In this document: positions 38,344 through 47,515 of the stretch, one piece after another
How positions within the stretch are numbered: the stretch's first letter is position 1
Layout of the letters: every line of letters starts with the position of its first letter
NCBI RefSeq assembly: GCF_023823685.1
Contig: NZ_JAMXBF010000007.1
Location: 124,001-188,000 of the forward strand
Length of the DNA stretch: 64,000 bases
Direction: 5' to 3'
Source: Pseudomonas subflava
Lineage (GTDB): Bacteria; Pseudomonadota; Gammaproteobacteria; Pseudomonadales; Pseudomonadaceae
Position numbers and translations under genes: made by a program
The notes under the pieces: model-generated
What the model was told of the DNA's origin: nothing
The model's input: only the letters and a program-made list of their open reading frames with translations
Database searches by the model: none

Positions 38344-39594
38344 ATGTCCAAGGTCAAACTCGGCGTCCATTCGGAAGCAGGCAAGCTGCGCAAGGTGATG
38401 GTCTGCTCGCCTGGACTCGCCCACCTGCGGCTGACCCCCAACAACTGCGACGAACTGCTGTTCGACGACGTGATCTGGGTGAGCCAGGCCAAACGCGACC
38501 ACTTCGACTTCATGACCAAGATGCGCGAGCGCGGCATCGAGGTGGTGGAGATGCACAACCTGCTCGAAGAGACCGTGCGCAACAAGGATGCGCTGGCCTG
38601 GATCCTCGATCGCAAGATCACCCCGGACAGCGTCGGCCTCGGCCTGCAGGGCGAGGTGCGTTCGTTCATCGAAGGCCTCGAGCCGCGCCGCATCGCCGAA
38701 TACCTGATCGGCGGCGTGTCCGGTGCCGACCTGGTGCGGCACAAGGATTCCGACGCGGCGAAGATGTTCAACGCCTACCTCGGCGAGTCCAGCTTCATCT
38801 TCCCGCCGCTGCCCAACACCCAGTTCACCCGCGACACCACCTGCTGGATCTACGGCGGCGTCACCCTCAACCCCATGTACTGGCCGGCGCGCCGTCAGGA
38901 AACCCTGCTGGCCAGCGCCATCTACAAATTCCACCCGGACTTCGTCAACGAGGAGTTCGAGATCTGGTACGGCGACCCCGACAAGGACCACGGCGCGGCC
39001 ACGCTCGAGGGCGGCGACGTGATGCCCATCGGCAACGGCACCGTGCTCATCGGCATGGGCGAGCGCTCCTCGCATCAGGCCATCGGCCAGGTCGCCCAGG
39101 CCCTGTTCGCCAAGGGCGCGGCGGAGAAGGTGGTGGTCGCCGGCCTCGGCAGATCGCGCGCCGCCATGCACCTGGACACCGTGTTCAGCTTCTGCGACCG
39201 CGACCTGGTGACCGTCTTCCCCGAGGTGGCCAATTCCATCGTGCCGTTCGTCCTGCGTCCGGACGAGAGCCGCCCCGGCGGCATCGACGTGCGCCGCGAG
39301 AACAAGTCCTTCATCGAGGTGGTCGCCGAGTCCCTCGGCCTACCCAAGCTGCGCGTTGTGGAAACCGGCGGCGACGCCTACGAGGCAGAGCGCGAGCAGT
39401 GGGACGACGGCAACAACGTGGTCTGCCTGGAGCCCGGCGTGGTGGTCGGCTACGACCGCAACACCTACACCAACACCCTGCTGCGCAAAGCCGGCGTCGA
39501 GGTCATCACCATCAGCGCCAGCGAACTGGGCCGCGGCCGCGGCGGTGGCCACTGCATGACCTGCCCGATCATCCGCGACCCCATCGACTACTGA
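38344..39594 (+). CDS. arcA: Arginine deiminase ArcA
   Basis: A 416-residue enzyme that hydrolyses arginine to citrulline and ammonia, first step of the arginine deiminase pathway. The nucleophile is Cys404 in [10 protein letters not shown] near the C-terminus; FTRDTTCWI and the LEGGDV segment carry the substrate-binding Asp and other residues. Full length compared with the 418-residue P. aeruginosa enzyme. AGGAGG lies seven bases before the ATG. Confidence 0.97.
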   Translation: MSKVKLGVHSEAGKLRKVMVCSPGLAHLRLTPNNCDELLFDDVIWVSQAKRDHFDFMTKMRERGIEVVEMHNLLEETVRNKDALAWILDRKITPDSVGLGLQGEVRSFIEGLEPRRIAEYLIGGVSGADLVRHKDSDAAKMFNAYLGESSFIFPPLPNTQFTRDTTCWIYGGVTLNPMYWPARRQETLLASAIYKFHPDFVNEEFEIWYGDPDKDHGAATLEGGDVMPIGNGTVLIGMGERSSHQAIGQVAQALFAKGAAEKVVVAGLGRSRAAMHLDTVFSFCDRDLVTVFPEVANSIVPFVLRPDESRPGGIDVRRENKSFIEVVAESLGLPKLRVVETGGDAYEAEREQWDDGNNVVCLEPGVVVGYDRNTYTNTLLRKAGVEVITISASELGRGRGGGHCMTCPIIRDPIDY

Positions 39595-39658
39595 CCGAGC
39601 CAGCCCGGGCGGCCATTCGCCGCCCAGGCGTTTCATCTACCCACGAGGAGAACGAATC

Positions 39659-40669
39659 ATGGCCTTCAACATGCACAACCGTAACCTGCTCAGCCTGATG
39701 CACCACAGCACCCGCGAGCTGCGCTACCTGCTGGATCTGTCCCGCGACCTCAAGCGCGCCAAGTACACCGGCACCGAGCAGCCGCACCTGCTGCGCAAGA
39801 ACATCGCGCTGATCTTCGAGAAGACCTCCACCCGCACCCGCTGTGCCTTCGAGGTGGCCGCCTACGACCAGGGCGCCAACGTCACCTACATCGACCCGGG
39901 CTCCTCGCAGATCGGCCACAAGGAGTCGATGAAGGACACCGCCCGCGTGCTCGGCCGCATGTACGACGCCATCGAATACCGCGGCTTCAAGCAGGAGATC
40001 GTCGAGGACCTGGCCAAGTACGCCGGCGTGCCGGTGTTCAACGGCCTGACCGACGAATACCACCCGACCCAGATGCTCGCCGACGTACTGACCATGCGCG
40101 AGCATAGCGACAAGCCGTTGCACGACATTAGCTACGCCTACCTGGGCGACGCGCGCAACAACATGGGCAACTCGCTGCTGCTGATCGGCGCCAAGCTCGG
40201 CATGGACGTGCGCATCGCCGCACCCAAGGCGCTGTGGCCGACCGACGAGCACGTCGCCGCGTGCAAGCAGTTCGCCGAGGAGAGCGGCGCGCGCATCACC
40301 CTCACCGAGGACGCCAGGGAAGCGGTCAAGGGCGTCGACTTCGTCCACACCGACGTCTGGGTGTCCATGGGCGAGCCGGTCGAGGCCTGGGGCGAACGCA
40401 TTCAGCAACTGCTGCCGTACCAGGTGAACATGGACCTGATGAAGGCCGTCGGCAATCCGCGGGTCAAGTTCATGCACTGCCTGCCCGCCTTCCACAACAG
40501 CGAGACCAAGGTCGGCAAGCAGATCGCCGAGCAGTACCCGGACCTGAAGAACGGCATCGAGGTCACCGAGGACGTGTTCGAGTCGCCGTACTGCATCGCC
40601 TTCGAACAGGCGGAGAACCGCATGCACACGATCAAGGCGATCCTCGTCTCGACCCTCGCCGACGTCTGA
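39659..40669 (+). CDS. arcB: Catabolic ornithine carbamoyltransferase ArcB
   Basis: A 336-residue enzyme that splits citrulline with phosphate to ornithine and carbamoyl phosphate. The carbamoyl-phosphate motif STRTR and the ornithine motif HCLPAFH are present. AGGAG precedes the ATG. A hairpin and about 115 bp of non-coding sequence separate it from arcC. Confidence 0.96.
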   Translation: MAFNMHNRNLLSLMHHSTRELRYLLDLSRDLKRAKYTGTEQPHLLRKNIALIFEKTSTRTRCAFEVAAYDQGANVTYIDPGSSQIGHKESMKDTARVLGRMYDAIEYRGFKQEIVEDLAKYAGVPVFNGLTDEYHPTQMLADVLTMREHSDKPLHDISYAYLGDARNNMGNSLLLIGAKLGMDVRIAAPKALWPTDEHVAACKQFAEESGARITLTEDAREAVKGVDFVHTDVWVSMGEPVEAWGERIQQLLPYQVNMDLMKAVGNPRVKFMHCLPAFHNSETKVGKQIAEQYPDLKNGIEVTEDVFESPYCIAFEQAENRMHTIKAILVSTLADV

Positions 40670-40688
40670 CCCGACCACCTGCACAGAT

Positions 40689-40707
40689 CCCTCTCTCCGG
40701 GAGAGGG
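40689..40707 (+). other. Hairpin between arcB and arcC
   Basis: CCCTCTC pairs with GAGAGGG across a short loop in the 116-bp arcB-arcC spacer, with a second GC-rich inverted stretch up to about 40760. It could mark an mRNA processing or stability element. The stem resembles the hairpin at 14921-14943. Confidence 0.5.
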
Positions 40708-40785
40708 CCTGGGCGGGGGCGTTGCGGAAACCCGGCGCAGCCGGGAGGCTCCGCCCTCGCCTCACAACGAACCAGGAGAACAACC

Positions 40786-41712
40786 ATGCGACTAGTCATC
40801 GCCCTGGGCGGCAACGCCCTGCTGCGGCGTGGCGAGGCCATGACCGCGGACAACCAGCGCGAGAACGTGCGCATCGCCTGCGAGCAGATCGCCAAGGTCG
40901 CGCCGGGCAACGAGTTGGTGATCGCCCACGGCAATGGCCCCCAGGTCGGCCTGCTGGCCCTGCAGGGCAACGCTTACGACCCCGCCAACCCCTATCCGCT
41001 GGACGTGCTCGGCGCCGAGACCGAAGGCATGATCGGCTACATGATCGAACAGGAGCTCGGCAACCTGCTGCCGTTCGAGGTGCCGTTCGCCACTATCCTC
41101 ACCCAGGTCGAGGTGGACAGCGGCGACCCCGCCTTCAAGACCCCGACCAAGCCGATCGGCCCGGTGTACAGCAAGGAAGACGCCGAACGCCTGGCCGCCG
41201 AAAAGGGCTGGAGCATCGCCCCGGACGGCGACAAGTTCCGCCGAGTGGTCGCCAGCCCACGGCCGCAGCGCATCTTCGAGATTCGCCCGGTGAAGTGGCT
41301 GCTGGAGAAGGGCAGCGTGGTGATCTGCGCGGGCGGCGGCGGCATCCCGACCATGTACGACAACGGCAAGCTCAAGGGCGTGGAGGCGGTGATCGACAAG
41401 GACCTGTGCTCGGCGCTGCTGGCCGAGCAGCTGGACAGCGACCTGCTGGTGATCGCCACCGACGTGGACGCCGCCTATGTCGACTGGGGCAAACCGACCC
41501 AGAAGGCCATCGCCCAGGCCCACCCGGACGAGCTGGAGCGCCTGGGCTTCGCTGCCGGCTCCATGGGGCCCAAGGTCCAGGCCGCCTGCGAGTTCGCGCG
41601 CAACACCGGCAAGGTCGCGGTGGTCGGCTCGCTGGCCAATATCGAGGCCATCGTCCAGGGCAAGTCCGGCACCCGCATCAGCGTCGCCGAACCGGGCCTC
41701 AGCTACCGCTGA
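40786..41712 (+). CDS. arcC: Carbamate kinase ArcC
   Basis: A 308-residue kinase that makes ATP from carbamoyl phosphate and ADP, the energy-yielding step of the pathway. The opening [24 protein letters not shown] and CAGGGGIP are conserved in carbamate kinases. The ATG at 40786 follows AGGAG. Last gene of the operon, closed by a strong terminator. Confidence 0.96.
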   Translation: MRLVIALGGNALLRRGEAMTADNQRENVRIACEQIAKVAPGNELVIAHGNGPQVGLLALQGNAYDPANPYPLDVLGAETEGMIGYMIEQELGNLLPFEVPFATILTQVEVDSGDPAFKTPTKPIGPVYSKEDAERLAAEKGWSIAPDGDKFRRVVASPRPQRIFEIRPVKWLLEKGSVVICAGGGGIPTMYDNGKLKGVEAVIDKDLCSALLAEQLDSDLLVIATDVDAAYVDWGKPTQKAIAQAHPDELERLGFAAGSMGPKVQAACEFARNTGKVAVVGSLANIEAIVQGKSGTRISVAEPGLSYR

Positions 41713-41717
41713 AAACG

Positions 41718-41739
41718 CGGGGCGCAACGCCCCGTTTTT
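41718..41739 (+). terminator. Terminator of the arcDABC operon
   Basis: CGGGGCG (41718-41724) and CGCCCCG (41728-41734) form a stem with a 3-nt loop and are followed by five T. Confidence 0.9.
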
Positions 41740-41896
41740 CCGCCACTCGGCAGACAGGCCGTGACCTGACAGTCACGGCCTGCGTCATCCAGACATCCCG
41801 ATTCATTTTGAGTCGCCTCCCGGTATCCACCGCGCCTGGCCGGAACGGCCATTGCCCGCACAACGCCCGCCGGGGCGATCGAAGGAGTTTTGCGTG

Positions 41897-43780
41897 ATGT
41901 CTCGTCTCCCCGTCATCGTCGGCTTCGGTGGCTACAACGCCGCGGGCAGAAGTTCGTTCCACCACGGCTTCCGCCGCATCGTCCAGGAATCGCTGGACGC
42001 CACCACCCGCCAGGAGACTCTGGCCGGCCTGGCGGTGATGATGAAACTCGTGCAGGTGGTTGACGGCCAGTTCCGTAGCCACGACGGCCAGGCCCTGAGC
42101 CCGGCCGAGATCGAGGCGCGGCATGGCGCCGAAATTCTCGCAGGCACCCTGGTGCGACGCATCGACAAGCGTCATCTGGACGTGGACGCCGCCCATTGGC
42201 AGAAGAACCTCGCCGTCAGCGGCGCCCAGTTCACCACCCTGCGCAAGCAGCTGCCCGAGCCGCTGCCGGCCAGCTGGCGGGTCGAGGAGCTGGACGAGCA
42301 GCAGGTGCGCGTCACGCTCGATGAAGGCTGCGAGTTCAAGGTCGACAGCTACCGCGCGTTGCCGGTGAAGTCCGCCGGCCAGCTGCCCACGGGCTTCGAG
42401 CCGGGCGAGCTGTATCACTCGCACTTCCATCCGCGCGGTCTGCAGCTGGCGGTGGTCGGCGCCACCGACGCGCTGCGCTCCACCGGCCTGGATTGGCGCA
42501 CCATCCAGGACCGCGTACAGCCGGACGAGGTGGCGGTGTTCGCCGGCAGCATCATGAGCCAGATGGACGAGTATGGCTTCGGCGGCATGCTGCAGTCGCG
42601 CCTCAAGGGCGGCCGCGTCACCGCCAAGCAGTGCCCGCTGGGCCTCAACACCATGCCGGCGGACTTCATCAACGCCTATGTGCTGGGCAGCGTCGGCACC
42701 ACCGGCAGCGTCACCGGCGCCTGCGCCACCTTCCTCTACAACCTGCAGAAGGCCATCGAGCAGATCGCCAGCGGCAAGGCCCGCGTGGCCCTGGTCGGCA
42801 ATGCCGAGGCGCCGATTACCGCGGAAATCATCGAGGGCTACGGCGCCATGGGCGCACTGGCCACCGAGGAAGGCCTGCGCAAGATCGAGGGCCGTGACGA
42901 GGTCGACTTCCAGCGCGCCAGCCGCCCGTTCGGCGACAACTGCGGCTTCACCCTGTCGGAGTCCAGCCAGTTCCTGGTGCTGATGGACGATGCCCTGGCC
43001 CTGGAACTGGGTGCCGAGATCCACGGCGCGGTGCCGGACGTGTTCATCAACGCCGACGGCTTCAAGAAGTCCATCTCCGCCCCCGGCCCGGGCAACTACC
43101 TGACCCTGGCCAAGGCCGTGGCCAGCGCCGCCCAGCTCGTAGGCATCGACGCCGTGCGCGAGCGCAGCTTCGTCCATGCCCACGGCTCCAGCACCCCGGC
43201 CAACCGCACCACCGAGTCCGAACTGCTGGATCGCGTCGCCGCCGCCTTCGGCATCGACAACTGGCCGATCACCGCGGCCAAGGCCTTCCTCGGCCACTCG
43301 CTGGCCACCGCCAGCGGCGACCAGGTAATCGCCGCCCTCGGCACCTTCCGTCATGGCCTGCTGCCGGGCCTGAAGACGATCGACAAGGTGGCCGACGACG
43401 TCCACCGCCAGCACCTGAGCCTGGAGACGCGCGATCGCCGGGTCGAGGGCATGGAGGTGTGCTTCGTCAACTCCAAGGGTTTCGGCGGCAACAACGCCAC
43501 CGGCGTGGTGCTGGGGCCGCAGGTGGCCGAGCGCATGTTGCGCAAGCGCCACGGCGAGGCCGCCTTCAGTGCCTGGCAAGCCAGGCGCGAAGCGACCCGC
43601 GCCGCGGCCGGTGAATACGACCAGCAGGCGCTGCAGGGTGGCTTCGACATCCTCTACAACTTCGGCCGCGACCTGATCGACGACCAGCAACTGCAGTTCA
43701 GCGCCGAGGGTATCCGGGTACCGGGCTTCGCCCAGCCGCTGCTGTACAAAAAGGACGAACGCTACACCGATATGTTGTGA
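41897..43780 (+). CDS. fabY: Beta-ketoacyl-ACP synthase FabY
   Basis: A 627-residue ketoacyl synthase, much longer than FabB/FabF. The catalytic Cys276 is in TGACATFLY, and the His residues are in HAHGSSTPANRT and FLGHSLATASGDQ. In P. aeruginosa the homologue next to arcC (PA5174, FabY) starts fatty acid synthesis in place of FabH; gene order here is the same. ATG 41897 is used, nine bases after AAGGAG; a GTG three bases earlier is equally supported. The frame extends to 41852 without conserved residues. Confidence 0.92.
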   Translation: MSRLPVIVGFGGYNAAGRSSFHHGFRRIVQESLDATTRQETLAGLAVMMKLVQVVDGQFRSHDGQALSPAEIEARHGAEILAGTLVRRIDKRHLDVDAAHWQKNLAVSGAQFTTLRKQLPEPLPASWRVEELDEQQVRVTLDEGCEFKVDSYRALPVKSAGQLPTGFEPGELYHSHFHPRGLQLAVVGATDALRSTGLDWRTIQDRVQPDEVAVFAGSIMSQMDEYGFGGMLQSRLKGGRVTAKQCPLGLNTMPADFINAYVLGSVGTTGSVTGACATFLYNLQKAIEQIASGKARVALVGNAEAPITAEIIEGYGAMGALATEEGLRKIEGRDEVDFQRASRPFGDNCGFTLSESSQFLVLMDDALALELGAEIHGAVPDVFINADGFKKSISAPGPGNYLTLAKAVASAAQLVGIDAVRERSFVHAHGSSTPANRTTESELLDRVAAAFGIDNWPITAAKAFLGHSLATASGDQVIAALGTFRHGLLPGLKTIDKVADDVHRQHLSLETRDRRVEGMEVCFVNSKGFGGNNATGVVLGPQVAERMLRKRHGEAAFSAWQARREATRAAAGEYDQQALQGGFDILYNFGRDLIDDQQLQFSAEGIRVPGFAQPLLYKKDERYTDML

Positions 43781-43842
43781 GGCAGAGGCAGGCCACGCCG
43801 ATGACGGTAGCGGGGTGCGATCCAGAGTGGGGCAAGTCGGGC

Positions 43843-43859
43843 CCCGGATCGCATCCGGG
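43843..43859. repeat. REP-type hairpin, copy 1
   Basis: CCCGGAT-CGC-ATCCGGG, a perfect 7-bp stem, lies between the convergent fabY and thioesterase genes. The same 17-base element occurs twice more at 44467 and 44501. Confidence 0.8.
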
Positions 43860-43880
43860 CTCCCCGAAAAGAGGGCGACT

Positions 43881-44330
43881 TCAGCGGTGCAGCACGTACT
43901 GACCGCTGAAACGCACCGCCTCGACGTCGCCCACGAGGATGCGGCTTTGCAGCCGGATCCGCGCCAGGCCGCGGCGCCGGTAGAGGGCGAGAAACTTCTC
44001 CCACTCCGCCGCGACCGGCGCGGCGCAGACCGCCATGGCGTCGGCCAGCACCGGCTCGGGGTAGTCGATCTGGCCCTGCTGGATGACGATGTGCCCGTCC
44101 TCGATGCCCGCCTCGCGCAGGCTCAGGTGCAGCCAGCCCCAGCCGGCCAGCACCGCGCCGCAGTAGAGGCTGCCGCCGAACATGCTGCTCTTGTGATTGA
44201 GATTGGCCGCCAGCGGCAGGCTCAGGCGCAACTCGCCGTCACCCCACGCCAGCACGCCCAGGCCGAGGGCTCGGGTCAGCGGGATGTCCTGGTGCAGCAG
44301 CTGCTCCAGGTAGGCGCGATCATCATTCAT
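43881..44330 (-). CDS. Thioesterase, YiiD C-terminal domain type
   Basis: A 149-residue single-domain hot-dog thioesterase of the YiiD_C family, probably acting on an acyl-CoA or acyl-ACP. The typical ANLNHKSSMFGGSLYCGAVL segment (about 60-79) forms the central helix and active site. The ATG at 44330 is chosen; upstream residues in the frame are not conserved. It lies opposite to fabY, between two REP-containing spacers. The natural substrate is unknown. Confidence 0.85.
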   Translation of the reverse strand: MNDDRAYLEQLLHQDIPLTRALGLGVLAWGDGELRLSLPLAANLNHKSSMFGGSLYCGAVLAGWGWLHLSLREAGIEDGHIVIQQGQIDYPEPVLADAMAVCAAPVAAEWEKFLALYRRRGLARIRLQSRILVGDVEAVRFSGQYVLHR

Positions 44331-44708
44331 ATTCCGAGTCCGCGTAGGGCTCTCGACCTGGAGCCCGGCAAGGCAAAAGTAGGTGAGCAAGGGGACTGGG
44401 CCCGCACCCCGGGGTTACTGGCAGTGAATGAGCATGACTCGCTCCGCTCACCTTTCAGTACGGTAGCCCGGATGCAATCCGGGAACGGAGCTGCCTGCTT
44501 CCCGGATCGCATCCGGATTACGCGAGCGCTTCCCAGCCACATCGCTCAGGCGCACGGCAGGCCGCCACGACGGCTGATTTACTTGCAGTGAATGGCCATG
44601 GCTCGCTCCGCTCACCCTTCGGGCCGCGTTAAGCGCGCTAGCCGCAAGCTGCATTGCTAACTCGCTTTTAACATAGCCAGGCCGACGCACAGCAGACCCT
44701 ACGCCGAC
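44331..44708. other. Repeat-rich intergenic region between thioesterase and cysQ genes
   Basis: No credible gene. It contains two REP hairpins (44467-44483 and 44501-44517) flanked by two copies of a longer motif (44421-44452 and 44585-44616), which begins GCAGTGAATG and ends CGCTCCGCTCACC. Confidence 0.7.
44421..44616. repeat. REP cluster with flanking 32-bp direct repeats
   Basis: Direct repeats at 44421-44452 and 44585-44616 match at all but a few positions, differing as GAGCATGACT against GGCCATGGCT. Between them lie GTAGCCCGGATGCAATCCGGG and an inverted partner CCCGGATCGCATCCGG, the usual Pseudomonas REP pair arrangement. Confidence 0.75.
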
Positions 44709-45530
44709 TCAGTCCAGCGCGCAGGCCAGCTGGATCAGCTCGGCGCGCCATTCGGCGGCCTGCGGCAGGCCGAGGAACGACGGGTTGAGGTAGCTCTCGC
44801 GGGCCTCGTAGGTCAGCGGCTCGCCCTTGAGATCCAGCACCTCGCCGCCGGCGCCTTCCAGCACGCCCTGGGCCGCGGCGGTGTCCCACTGCGAGGTGGG
44901 CGCCAGGCGCGGGTAGCAGTCGGCGTTGCCCTCGGCCAGCAGGCAGAACTTCAGCGAGCTGCCGATATTGGCCAGCTGCAGGTCGCCGAACCGCTCGGAC
45001 AGACCGGCCAGCAGCCGCTCCTGGGCCGGGCTTGAGTGGCGCTTGCTGGCCACCAGGGTGAAGGCCTCGGCCGGCGCCAGGCGCACGGCAATGGCCTCGG
45101 GCTCGCCGTTCGGCTCCTGGCGCCAGGCGCCCAGGCCGGCGCCGCCGAAGTAGCAGCGGCCACTGGCCGGCACGCCGACCACGCCGAACACCACCCGGCC
45201 GCGCTCGATCAGGGCGACGTTGACGGTGAATTCCTCGCTGCCGGAGATGAACTCCTTGGTGCCGTCCAGCGGGTCCACCAGCCACCAGCGCTGCCATTCG
45301 GCGCGGTCGGCGAAGGCGATGCCGGCGTCCTCCTCGGACAGCACCGGAATCTCCGGCGCCAGCTCGCGCAGGCCGGCAGCGAGAATGTCGTGGGCGGCCA
45401 GATCGGCGGCGGTGACCGGCGAGGCGTCGGCCTTCTCGACCACGGCCACGTCGTTGCGCCAGTGCGGCAGTGTGGCCTGGCCGGCGCGCTGAACCAGGGC
45501 GATCACCGCGGGCAGATGGGGATGACTCAC
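44709..45530 (-). CDS. cysQ: 3'(2'),5'-bisphosphate nucleotidase CysQ
   Basis: A 273-residue inositol-monophosphatase-fold enzyme that hydrolyses 3'-phosphoadenosine 5'-phosphate from sulfate assimilation. The metal motifs are VLSEEDAG, DPLDGTKEF (near residue 85-93) and WDTAAAQGVLEGAGG. The start is a GTG at 45530 overlapping the nudE stop (GTGA); conserved sequence begins just after it and the longer upstream frame is not conserved. nudE-cysQ is a known operon. Confidence 0.94.
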   Translation of the reverse strand: MSHPHLPAVIALVQRAGQATLPHWRNDVAVVEKADASPVTAADLAAHDILAAGLRELAPEIPVLSEEDAGIAFADRAEWQRWWLVDPLDGTKEFISGSEEFTVNVALIERGRVVFGVVGVPASGRCYFGGAGLGAWRQEPNGEPEAIAVRLAPAEAFTLVASKRHSSPAQERLLAGLSERFGDLQLANIGSSLKFCLLAEGNADCYPRLAPTSQWDTAAAQGVLEGAGGEVLDLKGEPLTYEARESYLNPSFLGLPQAAEWRAELIQLACALD

Positions 45531-46093
45531 GGCTTGAATTCTCCACGTTGGGTGAGCAGGTCGCGGACCAGATAGAGGGCGGCCAGGGCGCGGCCTTCGG
45601 TGAACTGCGGGTGCTGGACCAGGGCGCTGAGCTCGCGAAGGCTGACCTTGTCGACCCCGAGCGGCTCGGGCTCGTCGCCCGGCAGGCTTTCTTCGTACAG
45701 ATCGCGGGCCAGCACCACCTGGATCTTCTGGCTCATGTAGCCTGGCGACAGGCTCAGCTCGGCGATCAGTTCGAGGCGCTCGGCACCGTAGCCGGCCTCC
45801 TCCTTGAGCTCGCGGCCGGCGGCCACCAGCACATCCTCGCCGGGCTCGATCAGCCCCTTGGGCAGCGACAGCTGATAGTCGTCGGTGCCCGCGCAATACT
45901 CCTCGACCAGCACCGCATGCTCGGCATCGAGCAGCGCCACCACCATCACCGCACCGTAACCGGCGCCCTTGCCGACCAGCCGCTCGTAGGTGCGCTCGAC
46001 GCCGTTGGCGAAGCGCAGCTGCAGCTCCTCGACGCGGAACAGGCGGCTGCTGGCGACTATCTCGCGGGCCAGCACCTGGGGTTTTTCACGCAT
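45527..46093 (-). CDS. nudE: ADP compounds hydrolase NudE
   Basis: A 188-residue Nudix hydrolase active on ADP-ribose, NADH and related compounds. The Nudix box is visible as GLIEPGEDVLVAAGRE followed by LKEEAGYG. The ATG at 46093 has AAGGAG six bases upstream. It is divergent from yrfG with 82 bp between, and is cotranslated with cysQ by overlap. Confidence 0.95.
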   Translation of the reverse strand: MREKPQVLAREIVASSRLFRVEELQLRFANGVERTYERLVGKGAGYGAVMVVALLDAEHAVLVEEYCAGTDDYQLSLPKGLIEPGEDVLVAAGRELKEEAGYGAERLELIAELSLSPGYMSQKIQVVLARDLYEESLPGDEPEPLGVDKVSLRELSALVQHPQFTEGRALAALYLVRDLLTQRGEFKP

Positions 46094-46175
46094 CACTCGC
46101 TCCTTGATTCGAGCGGGTATCATACCCCGCTCCCCGCGCGGGATTCCTCCTCTCCGTCTGTTTCCGGACTTTGCC

Positions 46176-46850
46176 ATGCACCAGCTGCCCTGGGCCGATA
46201 TCGACACCGTCCTGCTCGACATGGACGGCACCCTGCTCGACCTGCACTTCGACAACCACTTCTGGCTGGAGCATCTGCCGCAGCGCTACGCCGAGCTGCA
46301 CGGCATCAGCCGGGCGCTGGCCGATGCCGAGCTGATGCCGCTGTTTCGCCAGCATGCCGGCACCCTGCCCTGGTACTGCACCGACTTCTGGAGCCGCGAG
46401 CTGAAACTGTCGGTCCGCGACCTGAAGCGCGAGGTCGCCGACCTGATCGCCCTGCGTCCGGACGCCGATTTCTTTCTCCAGGCGCTGCGCGACGCCGGCA
46501 AGCGCGTGGTGCTGATCACCAACGCGCACCGCGATTCGCTGTCGCTGAAGCTGGAAAAGATCGAGCTGGCGCCCTACTTCGACCGCCTGATCAGCTCCCA
46601 CGACTACGGCTTCCCCAAGGAGGACCAGCAGTTCTGGTTCGCCCTGCAGCAGGACTTCCCCTTCGACCCGGCGCGCAGCCTGTTCATCGACGACAGCCTG
46701 CCGATCCTGCGCAGCGCGGGGCGCTACGGCGTGGCCCATCTGCTGGCGGTGCGCCAGCCAGACAGCCGCGGCCAGGCCAGGGACACCGAGGAGTTCGCCG
46801 CCGTCGAGGACTACCGCCAGCTCGGCGCGCAGCTCAGCGCCGCGCTCTGA
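46176..46850 (+). CDS. yrfG: GMP/IMP nucleotidase YrfG (HAD family)
   Basis: A 224-residue HAD hydrolase. The nucleophile motif VLLDMDGTLLD is near residue 10-20, VVLITNAHRDS is motif II and FPKEDQQFW with FIDDSLPIL are motifs III and IV. YrfG is a 5'-nucleotidase for GMP and IMP in E. coli. Divergent from nudE, which is a conserved arrangement in gammaproteobacteria. Confidence 0.92.
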   Translation: MHQLPWADIDTVLLDMDGTLLDLHFDNHFWLEHLPQRYAELHGISRALADAELMPLFRQHAGTLPWYCTDFWSRELKLSVRDLKREVADLIALRPDADFFLQALRDAGKRVVLITNAHRDSLSLKLEKIELAPYFDRLISSHDYGFPKEDQQFWFALQQDFPFDPARSLFIDDSLPILRSAGRYGVAHLLAVRQPDSRGQARDTEEFAAVEDYRQLGAQLSAAL

Positions 46851-47001
46851 ATCGCCGACCACCGCACCGCCGGCCGGTTCGCCGGCTGCGCCACTTTTTG
46901 CGCAGGTCGTGATTGTCCTCGCAGCCCGGCGATGCGGTGCTTGTCCGGCGAGACGGCGCTGGCAGCATGTGCTGCCATCCATCCAACGAGGCCTGCGATC
47001 C

Positions 47002-47460
47002 ATGAAGTTTTCCTTGTTCCTGCTCACGCTCGGTTTGGCCAGCGGCAGCGCCCTGGCCGGTAACACCGAGGCCGGCATCGGCGGCGCCTTAGGCGGCGCG
47101 CTGGGCACGGTGGTCGGTGAGCACGTCGGCGGCAGCACCGGCGCCACCATCGGCGCCGGCGTTGGCGGGGCTGCCGGCAGTGCCGTCGGGGCCGACAGAG
47201 ACGCCCGCGCAGAAGCCGCCATTGGCGGTGGCATCGGCGCCGCCGGCGGCCAGGTGATCGGCAGCCGGGTCGGTGGCAGCACCGGCGGCGTGATCGGCGC
47301 GGCCGCCGGCGGCGGTGCCGGGGGCGCGCTGGGCAATGCCTCCGGCGGTGATGACGACGATCACGACGGGCGCCGCTACCGCGATGGCCACCACCATGAC
47401 GGGCACCCCGGCAAGGCCCTCGGCCACAAGAAGCACAAGTGGCACAAGAAGCACCGGTAA
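47002..47460 (+). CDS. Secreted glycine-zipper protein with His/Asp/Lys-rich tail
   Basis: A 152-residue protein with a signal peptide (cut after SALAG, about residue 17). A long glycine-zipper region of alternating Gly/Ala and small residues follows (GAALGGALG-type repeats, about 20-115), then a hydrophilic tail rich in His, Asp and Lys (DDDDHDG, DGHHHDGH, KKHKWHKKHR). Glycine zippers often insert in membranes; the tail could bind metal ions, which is speculative. ACGAGG precedes the ATG at 47002. The following terminator is close. Confidence 0.8.
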   Translation: MKFSLFLLTLGLASGSALAGNTEAGIGGALGGALGTVVGEHVGGSTGATIGAGVGGAAGSAVGADRDARAEAAIGGGIGAAGGQVIGSRVGGSTGGVIGAAAGGGAGGALGNASGGDDDDHDGRRYRDGHHHDGHPGKALGHKKHKWHKKHR

Positions 47461-47464
47461 AACG

Positions 47465-47494
47465 ACAAGGCCCGCACGAAGCGGGCCTTGTTTA
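47465..47494 (+). terminator. Terminator between convergent genes
   Basis: ACAAGGCCCGC (47465-47475) and GCGGGCCTTGT (47481-47491) form an 11-bp stem with a 5-nt loop followed by T-rich sequence. It may serve both the glycine-zipper gene and the converging DUF1329 gene. Confidence 0.8.
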
Positions 47495-47515
47495 TAGAAC
47501 TGAAGCCGTGCGGCG

